From the NCBI RefSeq assembly GCF_008831285.2, contig NC_045139.1, positions 24,472,412 through 24,536,411 of the forward strand: 64,000 nt of DNA, in the 5' to 3' direction. Positions 54,318-64,000 of this stretch are shown in pieces. Position 1 is the stretch's first letter. Each line of letters starts with the position of its first letter. The translations under genes and the position numbers were made by a program. Below the pieces are notes generated by a model. It was not told the origin of the DNA, did no database searches, and was given only the letters and a program-made list of their open reading frames with translations. The DNA is from Nymphaea colorata. Taxonomy: Eukaryota > Streptophyta > Magnoliopsida > Nymphaeales > Nymphaeaceae.

Positions 54318-55930
54318 GTCCGAAGATCATAACTCCCTCTCTCATACTTGGATCATGCTGAAAATTGAGCGATGTGCGTATAATTAAAAGATATTCCAAC
54401 AACCAAAAGCATGGCTGAGCAAAGTTATCACTTTGACGGGCGTGGCCATGCCCAAGCACGGCTACAGGACAGCCTTACAGCCCCTAGCCGAGCTTCACCC
54501 TAGGATCACAACACTCGCATCAGACGGGCACCAGAAAGACCATAACCTAGGGCCCAACAAGGCAACTGATGACTAATCAATAGAAGGTAGACTTTAAGGC
54601 AACAACATAAATGCTAATTCCGAAATGTTGAAGACATTGGAAAAGTTTGGAGTTTGGGCAATGATGCTAGGAATCTAGCTTGTCTTGGAAGGATAAAAAA
54701 AACCAAAAAAAAAAACATTAACCTTAAAGGCTCAAGCATTTACATGTGAAAATTTTAGAGTAATTACAATATATGGATAGAGAAACTAGATCCTGACATC
54801 TCATTATTGAGACAACTCAAATTATAAATTTGAGTAATACTCTACAAGAGATATCATGCTCTTCAATAAATCTAGACAAACTTCAAGATTTAGAAAAACC
54901 TTTAGAAATGCACCTCATGAAGAAAATATTAAGTGTCCACAAAACAAACGCAATGAATCTGAAAATAATTAAATAAATCAAGCAAATGGCACAAAGCTCT
55001 ACAAACAGTGAAGAGGGGGTTCCCACTTATACATACAAAAAGGGGCTAAAAAGGGCTAACTGTTGGCTGGCACTACGGCTAGAAAACCAGCCATTAGGAC
55101 CTGCCAACAGCTAGCAACAGTGGCAGTTTGCAATAGTCTTTAGCTTGTTCAAATACTCCATAACGGAAAGGGAACCTCTTTGCAAAAGCTGAAACTCTCA
55201 CTTCAGAAATCTGAGAATAAGTTTGTGCCAATCTATTCCATAATTCCACAGTTGTCTCCAGTCATCTGTGATTGCCATGAACACCTCTTGACATAAGTAG
55301 GGATGAAGCAGGCAAGCAGACTCCAGTCTCTTGTCACTCAAGCAACAAAATTTGGGTTCAGATTCCAGAACAACCTTGGTAGAGAAACCCTGTGTCATCT
55401 TTTGCTTCATGTGAGATAACTTTTGCTGGGACTACAATTGTTCCATCCAGATAGCCAAAGAGAACTTGGCTCCCATTGCACAATATGATCTATCTCTTCC
55501 GAGTTAAGAAATCGGAGTTATTGAGTTTCAGATAACAAGTTGACACAAAAAACTAGACGAAAAACTGGACTGGGGACAGGAATTCTACAGACTGAATAAA
55601 TTAGAACAAAACAATCGGAAGAAGAATGTAGAAGGTGAAACGAAAGTAAAAGACAATAAGACGGTGTCAAAACTGATTTTAGTGATCAAACCAGCAAAAA
55701 GGAGTTCTAAAAACATTTGTTCTGTCTTTCTTTTCCCTTTTTCAGTTGTCTTCTCTTTTTTGTAGAATCCACTTGATGTTACAAAAAACAAGAGTCTCGG
55801 TGATATGCGTGCAGGTCTAAAAAATAACGAACTGATTTAACTATGCCACACAGTCAACATGTTCTTCTTTAACCAAAGGAATACAATCAATAGGTAACAC
55901 AATTTCGCCTGGTTTGTGTCCGATTTTAAG
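54318..55930. other. No gene recognised
   Basis: AT-rich sequence with weak LTR-like pieces (around 55020-55130 a block with GGCTAG/CTAGC inverted motifs). A 70-codon open frame at 55198-55410 has no convincing family. Confidence 0.45.
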
Positions 55931-56120
55931 TGTTGACGGATCTTGATGTTTGGGTCCGGGTCTGGACCCGATCCATTATGTCCTAGTTTGGGCATACTTA
56001 TACCATTGTAAACCCTAATCTTAAGTGTTAATGAAATTTCAAAGAGAGAGAGAGTCTGGCGGCTAGTGGGCACCAGACCTCCTCACCCGTGGTTTTTTTC
56101 CTCTAGTTGAGGGTTTTCCA
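55931..56120 (+). repeat. 5' LTR part of copia C
   Basis: TGTTGACGGATCTTGATG to GAGGGTTTTCCA. It lacks the last 50 or so bases seen in copia B LTRs. Confidence 0.9.
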
Positions 56121-56121
56121 T

Positions 56122-57715
56122 TCACATAGGTAACTTTGTATCTTATTCTAGATTGAGCACTGACTACAAATGTTTTGTATCATCCTTGTCTGTGGCTGTG
56201 ATTCACAGGAGTGTTACAGAGGCTCAGAATGACCCCAAGTGGACTCATGCTATGTAAGAAGAGATGGAGGCCTTAGACAGAAATCAGACATGGGAAGTGG
56301 TAGAAATTCCTGATGCAACTCATTTGGTGGGGTCAAAGTGGGTCTACACCATTAAGTACAAACCAGATGGGAACATTGAGAGGTACAAAGCACGTCTGGT
56401 AGCCAAGGGGTTCAGTCAGAAATATGGGATCGACTACTTAGAGACGTTTGCCCCAGTTGCGAAGATGAAGACTGTTAAAGTTATTATTTCTTTGGCGGTA
56501 CTGAAGGGTTGGGAGATGTACCAACTCAATGTTAAAAATGCCTTTCTCAACGGAGATCTCGAAGAGGAAGTATACATGTGTATGCCCCTGAGTTTTGAGA
56601 AACCTGGAAAATGCTTTAAACTGAAGAAGGCTTTGTATGGGCTCAAACAGTCTCCCCGAGCATGGTTTGAACGTCTCAGACTTGTTATGAAGAAGCATGG
56701 TTACAAACAAGGGAATGGAGATCATACTCTCTTTGTAAAGAGGATAGAAGGTAAAGTTACTCTACTGCTGGTTTATGTTGATGATATGATTGTTACAGGT
56801 GATGATGAAAAAGAGATAGCAAGATTAAAGGGTTTACTATCGGCTGAATTTGATCTCAAGGATCATGAGAAGCTGAAGTATTTCCTTGGTATTGAAATTG
56901 CCAGATCAGGTACAATTCTTGTGCTTAATCAAAGGAAGTATACCTTGGATTTACTGAAGGAGACAGGAAAACTGGGATGCAGACCAGCTTCTACTCCTCT
57001 GGATGCTGGGCACAAGCTCGGTAGCAAGGATGGAGAACTTCTGTGTGAAAAAACTAAAGGGAGATATCAACGGCTAGTTGGTAAATTGATATACCTCACT
57101 CTGACTAGACCAGATATCACCTTTACTGTAAATGTGATGAGCCAATTTATGCATGCACCTACGGATGTGCACTTGAAGGTTGTAGATAGAATCCTGTGTT
57201 ACTTGAAGAAGAATCCTGGTAAGGGACTTTTATATGTGAAACAGATGTCTACAGAAGTTGAAGGGTATTCTGATGTAGACTGGGCAGGCTGTGTTGACAC
57301 CAGAAGATCTACTTCAGGGTACTGCGTTGACTTGGGGGGAAATCTAGTTGTTTGGAGAAGCAAGAGACAAGATGTCTGCTCCCACTCAAGTGCAGAGGCT
57401 GAATATAGGGCAGTTGCTACTGGAGTATCAGAGTTGTTGTGGCTAAAGATCTTGCTGACTGATATTGAGATAGAGATTGAAGGGCCTATGAGGATGTATT
57501 GTAACAACAAGTCTGCTATTAACTTGGCTAACAATCCAGTGCTTCATGATCGAACAAAGCATGTTAAGATTGATCGTCACTTCATCAGAGAAAGAACTGA
57601 TGTCAGGGAGTTAACATTACCATACATAAAGTCTGAAGACCAAACTGCTGATATTCTAACTAAAGCTTTACATATAACTCCATTTTGAGAGAAATGTATC
57701 CAAGTTGAGCATGTT
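56122..57715 (+). pseudogene. Copia C reverse transcriptase and RNase H
   Basis: The reading starts [20 protein letters not shown] and meets a TAA at about 56255. It then stays open at 56264-57688: [69 protein letters not shown] (catalytic YVDD), [34 protein letters not shown]. One base is gained near 57686, so the final motif (ERNVSKLSMFDMY) is out of frame. The N-terminal enzymes are absent, so the element cannot move by itself. Confidence 0.92.
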
Positions 57716-57743
57716 TGATATGTATGTCCAACTTGAGGGGGAG

Positions 57744-57944
57744 TGTTGACGGATCTTGATGTTTGGGTCTGGGTCTGGACCCGATCCATTATGTCCTAGT
57801 TTGGGCATACTTATACCATTGTAAACCCTAATCTTAAGTGTTAATGAAATTTCAAAGAGAGAGAGAGAGACTGGCGGCTAGTGGGCACCAGACCTCCTCA
57901 CCCGTGGTTTTTTTCCTCTAGTTGAGGGTTTTCCACGTTACATC
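57744..57944 (+). repeat. 3' LTR of copia C, truncated by insertion
   Basis: It starts TGTTGACGGATCTTGATG and ends at GTTACATC, exactly where the larger LTR begins. The rest of this LTR should lie beyond the Tekay-like element, outside the window. Confidence 0.88.
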
Positions 57945-58113
57945 TGTAACGCGCGGCGTTTGGGCGGAGCGGGTCGGGTCAGGGTCCAGACCCGGACCCT
58001 AGCCCCACGCGAGAGGAGCCCGACGCTGTCCCTCCTCCCTCGCATTCTCTTCTCCTTCGCTTTCCTCTTACCGTCTCTTCCTTACCCACGACCGGAGCTC
58101 AGGGAAGAAGGCG

Positions 58114-58144
<31 letters not shown>

Positions 58145-60926
58145 CGGCGGTGGCGGCGACGGCGGCGGCGGCGGCGACGGCGGCGGCGGCGGCGACGACG
58201 GCGGCGTTGAGGTGAACCCTGTCGTCCCCTGCCTCTTCCTCTCTTCTCTTTTCTTCTCCTTCCCGTTTTCTTTCCCTTCTCCCTCTCCCACTGTCTCTCG
58301 TCTCCCCTCTCCACCGAACGACTCTCCCTCTCCCACTGTCACTCGTCTCACTCTCCACCGTCTCTCTCTCTTCTCTCCCGTCCTCTCCCCTCACTGCCTT
58401 CCTTTCCCCTTTTGACCGAACCCTCTCCCCATTTTCTGCTCGTTTTCTATTTTTCTCCAATCAAGTACTTTCTCTCACTGATTTTCACTGTGCTATCACT
58501 GTTGGATCCGTTTTCAGCTTGGGGATTTGTCTTCCCCCTCGTAACAGCAATTAGAGAAGGCCTTGGTAGTGGCGGCATTGGAGGATTTTAGCCGTTTGGG
58601 GACCACTTGGACGCGTGAGGTGGCTGCCGGGAGGATTACAACAGTTTAGACCTTCAATCGGGGTGAGCAAGGCGAAATTGAACCTATTTTATGATATATT
58701 TCTCTTTGGAACGCTCATAATTATTGGTTGAGCATGCGAGAGCTTTGAATTGATTATTTGGAACACATGTTAGTGATTTCGTTTTTGGGGAAAAGCTTGC
58801 GATTATGTTGGGAAGCGAAGATTCATATTTTGGATGATCATTTAAGCATGATAGATTAATTTTCGAAGCATTAGGGGAGACATGGTAGAGTTTGTGAGGT
58901 TGTGGGGAAGATTTAGGACCGTTTTAGTGAGCCTGTAGCACGCGTTTTTGTGAACGGGTGCATCTTGGAGTTAAATAGGGATAACGTACATAAGTTGGAA
59001 GTATCTTTGGGGTAGACGCCTTGATTTAAGAAAAAGGGAATTTTGAGAAAGGCGTTAGTGATAGACGGATTGATGGCTTTGAGTTTTGGCATCTATTGGC
59101 ACGGCTAGGAGTGAGAAGTGACCCTATTGGAGAACTTGTGGGTCGACACTACCCGTCGACACCCTCTTGAGGCGATGACACGTGCCTCAATGACCTTGTT
59201 TTGTTTTTGTTTGAATTGTTGAGGTTTGTAGTAGGAATCTTATCTTGTGTTTGTGTCTGCAGGTTCACCGGGTACGTCCCGTCGACCTTGAGTTACCGGA
59301 TTCGAAGCTCGAGGCATTTTGAAGATTCTTGTGAACGCGCCACAGGTATGGCGACATTCCAGGCAAATCCCTGCCTGGGCAAGTGAATGAATGTGTGTTC
59401 CTAGGATCATGGGATCCTAGGATTTGTGATATGAATTGATTGAGTGTTCCGTGAACGAATATGTGTATGCATGTACATAAATTGATATATGATATGAATT
59501 GTTTTGAAAGGCTTATAGTAATTGTTTTGATAATGTTACGCATTGTATGTGCATGCTAGAATTGATAACTGTTTAGGACAGATGAGGCGGGGTATCGAGT
59601 CGAGTGTCTCCTCGACCCCAATTGTGCATTAGAAAGCATTCTAGAATGATAACTGCATAGGACAGCTACGAGCCCACCACAGATTGAGACTACTCTCTGT
59701 GGTTTGGCTAAGTTTTCAAAGATGTGATTGTTATGATGATGAATGTGAATGTTATGTTTATTGAATACTCATTGCCGCGGGCAATGATGCAAATGTTTGC
59801 ACAGTGGGTAGTTGTACCCATATTGTTATGACGGCTAGCCAAAACTGTTGTGGTTATGTGTAACCCTCGTGTGGAGGCAATTGGAGGTGTGGGTTCACTC
59901 GTGAAGTGAACCAACCTCAGGAGCTAGCCAGTTAAATGTGTTTGTGCAAGTATAAGTATAAGAATGAAAGAATAAGAGATGAGAGGCCAGTGGGATGTGA
60001 CTATGTATATGGGAGTTGTCCCACTTTCGCCACTGGTCTCGCCTGTTCGGAGCGCAGGCGGTGCAAGGCCCCAGGGTACTGTTGTGTGGTGTGCTTGGAG
60101 CGTAGGCTCCCGCCTTCCCAACCTGGGTGTCCTAGGGAAGGCTGAGTATCTCTCCTTGGAATTCACACATCCATGGATGAGTGCTCTACCGCTGCAGCGG
60201 ATAGATGGATCCATACTGTTCTGGGCCACCACGGGGGTTGTCTCTCGGCTGTGGGCCGCCCGCGGTGTGCACGTGCCTGTGTTTGCACCCACAGGAACTG
60301 TAAATTCACTGATAGTAATGAAACTGCAATGTATGTGATTGAAATATATAGGATTGTTGTGCATGTGACTGTTGTGCTTATGAATGCAAGTGACATGTTG
60401 ATGATGCCTTGCATGTGATTGAAATTATGTTATTGTAGCCATTGAGTGGCGTCTGCATGTCGTGTCTTGACACGACATAATGATAGATTGTTCTGATGTT
60501 TGTTTGTGTACTGAGCCCGACCTAAGAGGGCTTGGACTTTTCCTGGCTTGTTGCCATACTGCGAAGGCTAAGCCTTCAGTTGTTTCCTTTTTTCAGGTTT
60601 TGGTGTACCCGGGGCAGCAGGCTGAGCAGATGGCTACACTCACGTCCTACTGGGGAGGTTTTGGGTTTTGTTTTGTTCTTGTAGTGCCGGCGCGTCGGGT
60701 TTTTGGTTTTACTGATGCCTTGTTTTGATGAGGCATCGATGTTGTGATTTTGGGGCATTTTTGTCAAATGTACAATTGAATTGAAATGCTATATAATGGA
60801 AAGCTTGCCCCATTGTTTTGAATTGCTTGGCTCATCGTCTTTTTGAATTGTTGGGCAGTCACACCTCGATGCTTTATGTTTAGAAAAAAAAAATAGTTTG
60901 AGGGTCAAAAAGGTCAGGGTGTGACA
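57945..60926 (+). repeat. 5' LTR of the Tekay-like element (2982 bp)
   Basis: TGTAACGCGCGG to GGGTGTGACA. A GGC-rich triplet stretch (58110-58210) and CT-rich tracts produce spurious open frames. It aligns along its length with the solo LTR at 15602-18628. Confidence 0.93.
58110..58210. repeat. GGC/GGCGAC triplet repeat in the LTR
   Basis: About 100 bases of GGCGGC with GAC interruptions. The solo LTR copy has a shorter version near 15810-15850. Confidence 0.85.
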
Positions 60927-60930
60927 GTTT

Positions 60931-60946
60931 TGGTATCAGAGCCATG
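60931..60946 (+). other. Primer-binding site of the Tekay-like element
   Basis: TGGTATCAGAGCCATG lies 4 bases (GTTT) after the LTR end and matches the initiator-tRNA-Met site. Confidence 0.92.
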
Positions 60947-61161
60947 GCAAACCCCACTATGGATGTGAGTTAAAGCCTATTTGTGAAGCCGTGTTGCGCA
61001 GGTACGCATTCATTTGATTAGATTGTTATTGTGGTTATGCTTTTTCACGTATAAGTACGTAATGTGATCTATGTTTTGAACTTCGTGCTAATGCACGTTG
61101 TGATTTGATTTGTGAGATTAGTCATAGACTGGATTTGAGATTAAGGTTCTTGTTTGTACAG

Positions 61162-64000
61162 ATGGAATATCATCGTAAGGGTAAGAAGCGAGCTGGGCCG
61201 TCCACAGAGGCACAGAGAGAGCCTAGTCCGGCCCATTCTGATGCGCATACCCCACGCGACAACAGTACGTCAGGGCGCCAGTATGCCCAATTGGGTGGGG
61301 GTGCTCAAACCCCACTGAGGCAGACTCCACCTGTGGATCAACAGTCTATTTTGCTGACCACGTTGCAAACACTGACCTCCCTTGTGCAGTCCATGGTCAG
61401 TAACCAAAGGAGTAATGCATCTCCTTCCGGAGACACCACTGCGCCACTTAAGGAGAAGGCATCAGCGGTGTCGTTTCAACAGTTCATGGCGATGCAGCCG
61501 CCTATCTTTTCAGGAGGGTGCAGTCACGATAAGGCAAAACAGTGGATCGAGGAAGTTGAACGCATCTTTGTGCTTCTGAAGATGCCTGAGGAAGACAAAG
61601 TGAACTATGGCACTTACCTGCTGAAAGGTGATGCCATGGATTGGTGGAAATCAACTCTTGAGATCCGGTATGCAGGCCAACCGTCAATTTCTTGGAAGCA
61701 GTTTAGAGATTCCTTCTTCAACACCTACTACCCGGTGCATGCTAGAGACAAGAACATGCAAGAGTTTCTTGATCTACAGCAAAATCAAATGAGCTTGGAG
61801 GAATATATTACAAGATATCGACACTTGGAGGCGTATTGCCCACACTTCTACACTACAGACGGAGCCAGGGCAGGCAAGTTTGTGCGTGGTCTGCGGGAGG
61901 GACTGCGAACCAAAGTTTTGACGAGCAGACCTCGTGACTTGGACGAGGCGGTCACTATGGCAAGGTGTATAGAAGAAGACTGGGCGAGGACACAGAAGGA
62001 TCACCAGAAGAAAGCAAGCCAGCATTCACAAGGTGGACGAACCCAGGTGAAGCGCCACCACTTTGCAGGCAGGACAAGGCCTTATGAGAGGCGGGATGAT
62101 CGAACTTTCAGACGGAACCAGCCAACCCGTAGTGAGGCCACCCAGGGGTCAGTGGCTACTCCGACTTCTCAGAGGTGCCCTACTTGTTCGCGTGTGCACC
62201 CTGGAAAGCCGTGCTATCGAGAGATCGGAGCTTGCTTACACTGTGGAAGGATGGGGCACTTTATCAAGGATTGTCCCTTAAGGAAAGAAAGAGAGTTGAA
62301 GAAGCCAGAGGCCGGTCCTTCTAGCGCACGACAGACGACTGGACGTGTCTATGCTACTACCGTGGAGGAGCTTCAGGCACACGACCTTGTTGAAGGTACT
62401 TTACTTGTTGGTTCTCATATTGCTAGAGTGTTGTTTGATGCTGGGGCGACCCATTCATTTATATCTAGTCGATTTGCTACTTCACTAGAAGTGCCTGCTA
62501 GGAAGATGCCGTATGTTCTGAAAGTTGTTAGCCCTATGCATGCTCAAGAGTCGTGTAGTGAGTATCTATCTGATGTGGACGTGGAGATCCATCAACATCA
62601 CTTACATGCACAGTTGGTGATCATGAGTTTTAACGAATTTGATGTGATTTTGGGCATGGATTGGTTATATGCACATTATGCTAATATAGATTGCAGGAAG
62701 AAGCAGATACAGTTGTTGACTGATGAAATGCAACCTGTGGAGTTCCATGCTCGTAAGGCCAGTCGAACTGATAAGATAATGGTGTCTGCATTGAAAGCTA
62801 AACGATTGATAGAAAATGGAAGTGTTGCCTTCTTGGTCAATGTGTTGACCAATGAGCCGGAACCGGTGAGGTTACCGGATGTGGCAATTGTGAGTGAATA
62901 CCCTGATGTGTTTCCGGAGGAACTGTCAAGTTTGCCTCCAACACGAGAAGTGGAGTTCAAGATAGAGTTGTCACCAGGGACAGCTCCTATTTCTAAGGGA
63001 CCCTATCGTATGGCACCAGCAGAGTTAGAAGAATTGAAGAAGCAATTGCAGGAGCTCTTAGACAAGGGCTTCATCCGACCTAGTGTGTCACCATGGGGAG
63101 CACCAGTGTTGTTTGTGAAGAAGAAAGATGGGACAATGCGTTTGTGTATCGACTACCGCATGTTGAATCAAATCACCATCAAGAATAAGTATCCGCTTCC
63201 TAGAATTGAAGACTTGTTTGATCAGCTTAAGGATGCAAAGGTTTTCTCCAAGATCGATCTGAGGACAGGTTATCATCAACTCTTGATACGGGAGGAAGAT
63301 GTTGCTAAGACTGCATTTCGAACCAGATATGGGCACTATGAATTCAGGGTCATGCCTTTTGGGTTGACCAATGCTCCCGCAGCGTTCATGGACCTCATGA
63401 ATCGGGTTTTCCAAGAGTTCTTGGACCGATTTGTTATTGTTTTTGTGGATGATATTTTGGTGTACTCAGAGAGTGTGACAGAGCATAGAGATCACTTGAG
63501 AAGTGTATTGGGTCTTTTGCGCAAGCATAAGTTGTATGCCAAGTATTCAAAATGTGAATTTTGGCTAGAGAAGGTAAACTTTCTGGGTCATGTAATCTCT
63601 AAGGATGGAGTATCCGTCGATCCGGCTAAGGTGTCAGCTGTGCAGGACTGGAGGACGCCATGTAGTGTAACCGAGGTTAGAAGCTTTTTGGGATTGGCAG
63701 GATATTATCGCAGGTTCATACAAGGCTTTTCGAAAATAGCTACACCAATGACTAAACTATTGAGAAAAGGAGTGAAGTTTATTTGGAATGAAGAGTGTGA
63801 GAGGAGTTTTCAAACTCTGAAGGACAAGCTTACTGCTGTTCCTATTCTGACACTTCCATCAGGTCATTCGGGTTTTGTACTGTACACAGATGCATCAGGA
63901 ATCGGTTATGGTTGTGTGCTGATGCAAAATGGCCGTGTGGTGGCTTATGCATCAAGGCAGTTGAAGACACACGAACAACACTATCCCACTCACGATTTGG
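61162..64000 (+). CDS. Tekay-like gag-pol polyprotein (open at window edge)
   Basis: An uninterrupted frame of 946 codons from ATG 61162 ([17 protein letters not shown]), about 215 bases after the primer site, with no stop before the edge. Domains in order: gag capsid (residues about 120-270; [49 protein letters not shown]); zinc knuckle [14 protein letters not shown] near residue 358; aspartic protease [12 protein letters not shown] near 425; RT from about 615 ([50 protein letters not shown]) with catalytic FVDD at nt 63442-63453; RNase H beginning near 900 ([23 protein letters not shown]). All visible motifs are intact. Integrase and any chromodomain lie to the right of the window. The polyprotein makes the capsid and the enzymes of retrotransposition. 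Confidence 0.95.
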   Translation, partial: MEYHRKGKKRAGPSTEAQREPSPAHSDAHTPRDNSTSGRQYAQLGGGAQTPLRQTPPVDQQSILLTTLQTLTSLVQSMVSNQRSNASPSGDTTAPLKEKASAVSFQQFMAMQPPIFSGGCSHDKAKQWIEEVERIFVLLKMPEEDKVNYGTYLLKGDAMDWWKSTLEIRYAGQPSISWKQFRDSFFNTYYPVHARDKNMQEFLDLQQNQMSLEEYITRYRHLEAYCPHFYTTDGARAGKFVRGLREGLRTKVLTSRPRDLDEAVTMARCIEEDWARTQKDHQKKASQHSQGGRTQVKRHHFAGRTRPYERRDDRTFRRNQPTRSEATQGSVATPTSQRCPTCSRVHPGKPCYREIGACLHCGRMGHFIKDCPLRKERELKKPEAGPSSARQTTGRVYATTVEELQAHDLVEGTLLVGSHIARVLFDAGATHSFISSRFATSLEVPARKMPYVLKVVSPMHAQESCSEYLSDVDVEIHQHHLHAQLVIMSFNEFDVILGMDWLYAHYANIDCRKKQIQLLTDEMQPVEFHARKASRTDKIMVSALKAKRLIENGSVAFLVNVLTNEPEPVRLPDVAIVSEYPDVFPEELSSLPPTREVEFKIELSPGTAPISKGPYRMAPAELEELKKQLQELLDKGFIRPSVSPWGAPVLFVKKKDGTMRLCIDYRMLNQITIKNKYPLPRIEDLFDQLKDAKVFSKIDLRTGYHQLLIREEDVAKTAFRTRYGHYEFRVMPFGLTNAPAAFMDLMNRVFQEFLDRFVIVFVDDILVYSESVTEHRDHLRSVLGLLRKHKLYAKYSKCEFWLEKVNFLGHVISKDGVSVDPAKVSAVQDWRTPCSVTEVRSFLGLAGYYRRFIQGFSKIATPMTKLLRKGVKFIWNEECERSFQTLKDKLTAVPILTLPSGHSGFVLYTDASGIGYGCVLMQNGRVVAYASRQLKTHEQHYPTHDL

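Larger units (their letters stand above)
55931..57944 (+). mobile_element. Ty1/copia element C, internally deleted
   Basis: A 5' LTR part (55931-56120) is joined directly to the RT region at TTTTCCA/TTCACATAGG. Gag, protease and integrase are missing. The 3' LTR begins at 57744 after the tract CTTGAGGGGGAG and is cut at 57944 by insertion of the Tekay-like element. Both LTR parts match each other and the LTRs of copia B, so C belongs to the B family. Confidence 0.9.
57945..64000 (+). mobile_element. Ty3/gypsy, Tekay/Del-like, 5' part
   Basis: A 2982-bp LTR, the primer site TGGTATCAGAGCC, and one open gag-pol frame running off the window. It inserted into the 3' LTR of copia C; the left target bases are ACATC (57940-57944). 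LTR length, a single fused gag-pol frame and protease-RT-RNase H order fit Tekay/Del chromoviruses. Integrase and the 3' LTR are outside. Confidence 0.92.

Noticed and set aside
55198-55410. 70-codon frame (AITDDWRQLWNYGIDW) as a possible gag or gene fragment
   Set aside because: No second block of any known family in the flanks. Too short to assign.
58068-58460. Long open frames on both strands over the GGC repeat
   Set aside because: Low-complexity Gly/Ala/Arg/Pro peptides inside a retrotransposon LTR, matched by a shorter repeat in the related solo LTR. Not genes.

Overview
This is nuclear DNA from a plant, most likely a flowering plant; I cannot name the species. The evidence is an intron-rich helicase gene of a plant DExH type, several families of plant LTR retrotransposons with initiator-tRNA-Met-type primer sites, MITEs, and a fragment of plastid DNA. 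There are no prokaryotic gene arrays, CRISPR arrays or tRNA/rRNA genes that I can recognise.

The one host gene is on the minus strand. Eighteen exons between 51291 and 8056 join in frame, with GT..AG borders, into about 683 codons. They encode the C-terminal half of a DExH/DEAH-box RNA helicase of the DHX29 type (plant DExH7-like): motifs III to VI, the HA2/winged-helix region and the OB fold. Motifs I and II and everything N-terminal to them were not found, and neither was the last short exon. Only about 2.0 kb of the 43 kb span is coding; the rest is intron, mostly transposons.

Layout from left to right. 1-8055: downstream flank with microsatellites, a Tourist-like MITE (1896-2081) and a large inverted repeat (3528-4468). 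8056-12953: exons 18 to 15, with a hAT-type MITE. 12954-23646: a 10.7 kb intron holding a decayed Ty3/gypsy chromovirus (13858-22712), which itself contains a solo LTR that contains a 3 kb solo LTR, plus a MITE in its integrase region. 23647-26118: exons 14 to 11. 26119-38984: a 12.9 kb intron with two nested Ty1/copia elements. 38985-42982: exons 10 to 6, with a 1.6 kb non-autonomous LTR element in one intron. 42983-51291: exons 5 to 1 and introns with a MITE and a solo LTR.

51292-64000: a mosaic. It contains plastid ndhA and rpoC2 fragments joined head to head, a duplicated 195-bp block around a copia reverse transcriptase fragment, an internally deleted copia element (55931-57944), and the 5' end of a Tekay/Del-like Ty3/gypsy element (57945 to the window edge). 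That element has a 3 kb LTR and an uninterrupted gag-pol frame.

I did not find a new biological system. The main interest lies in the nesting order, the target-site duplications and the chimeric insert, all of which can be read directly from the sequence.
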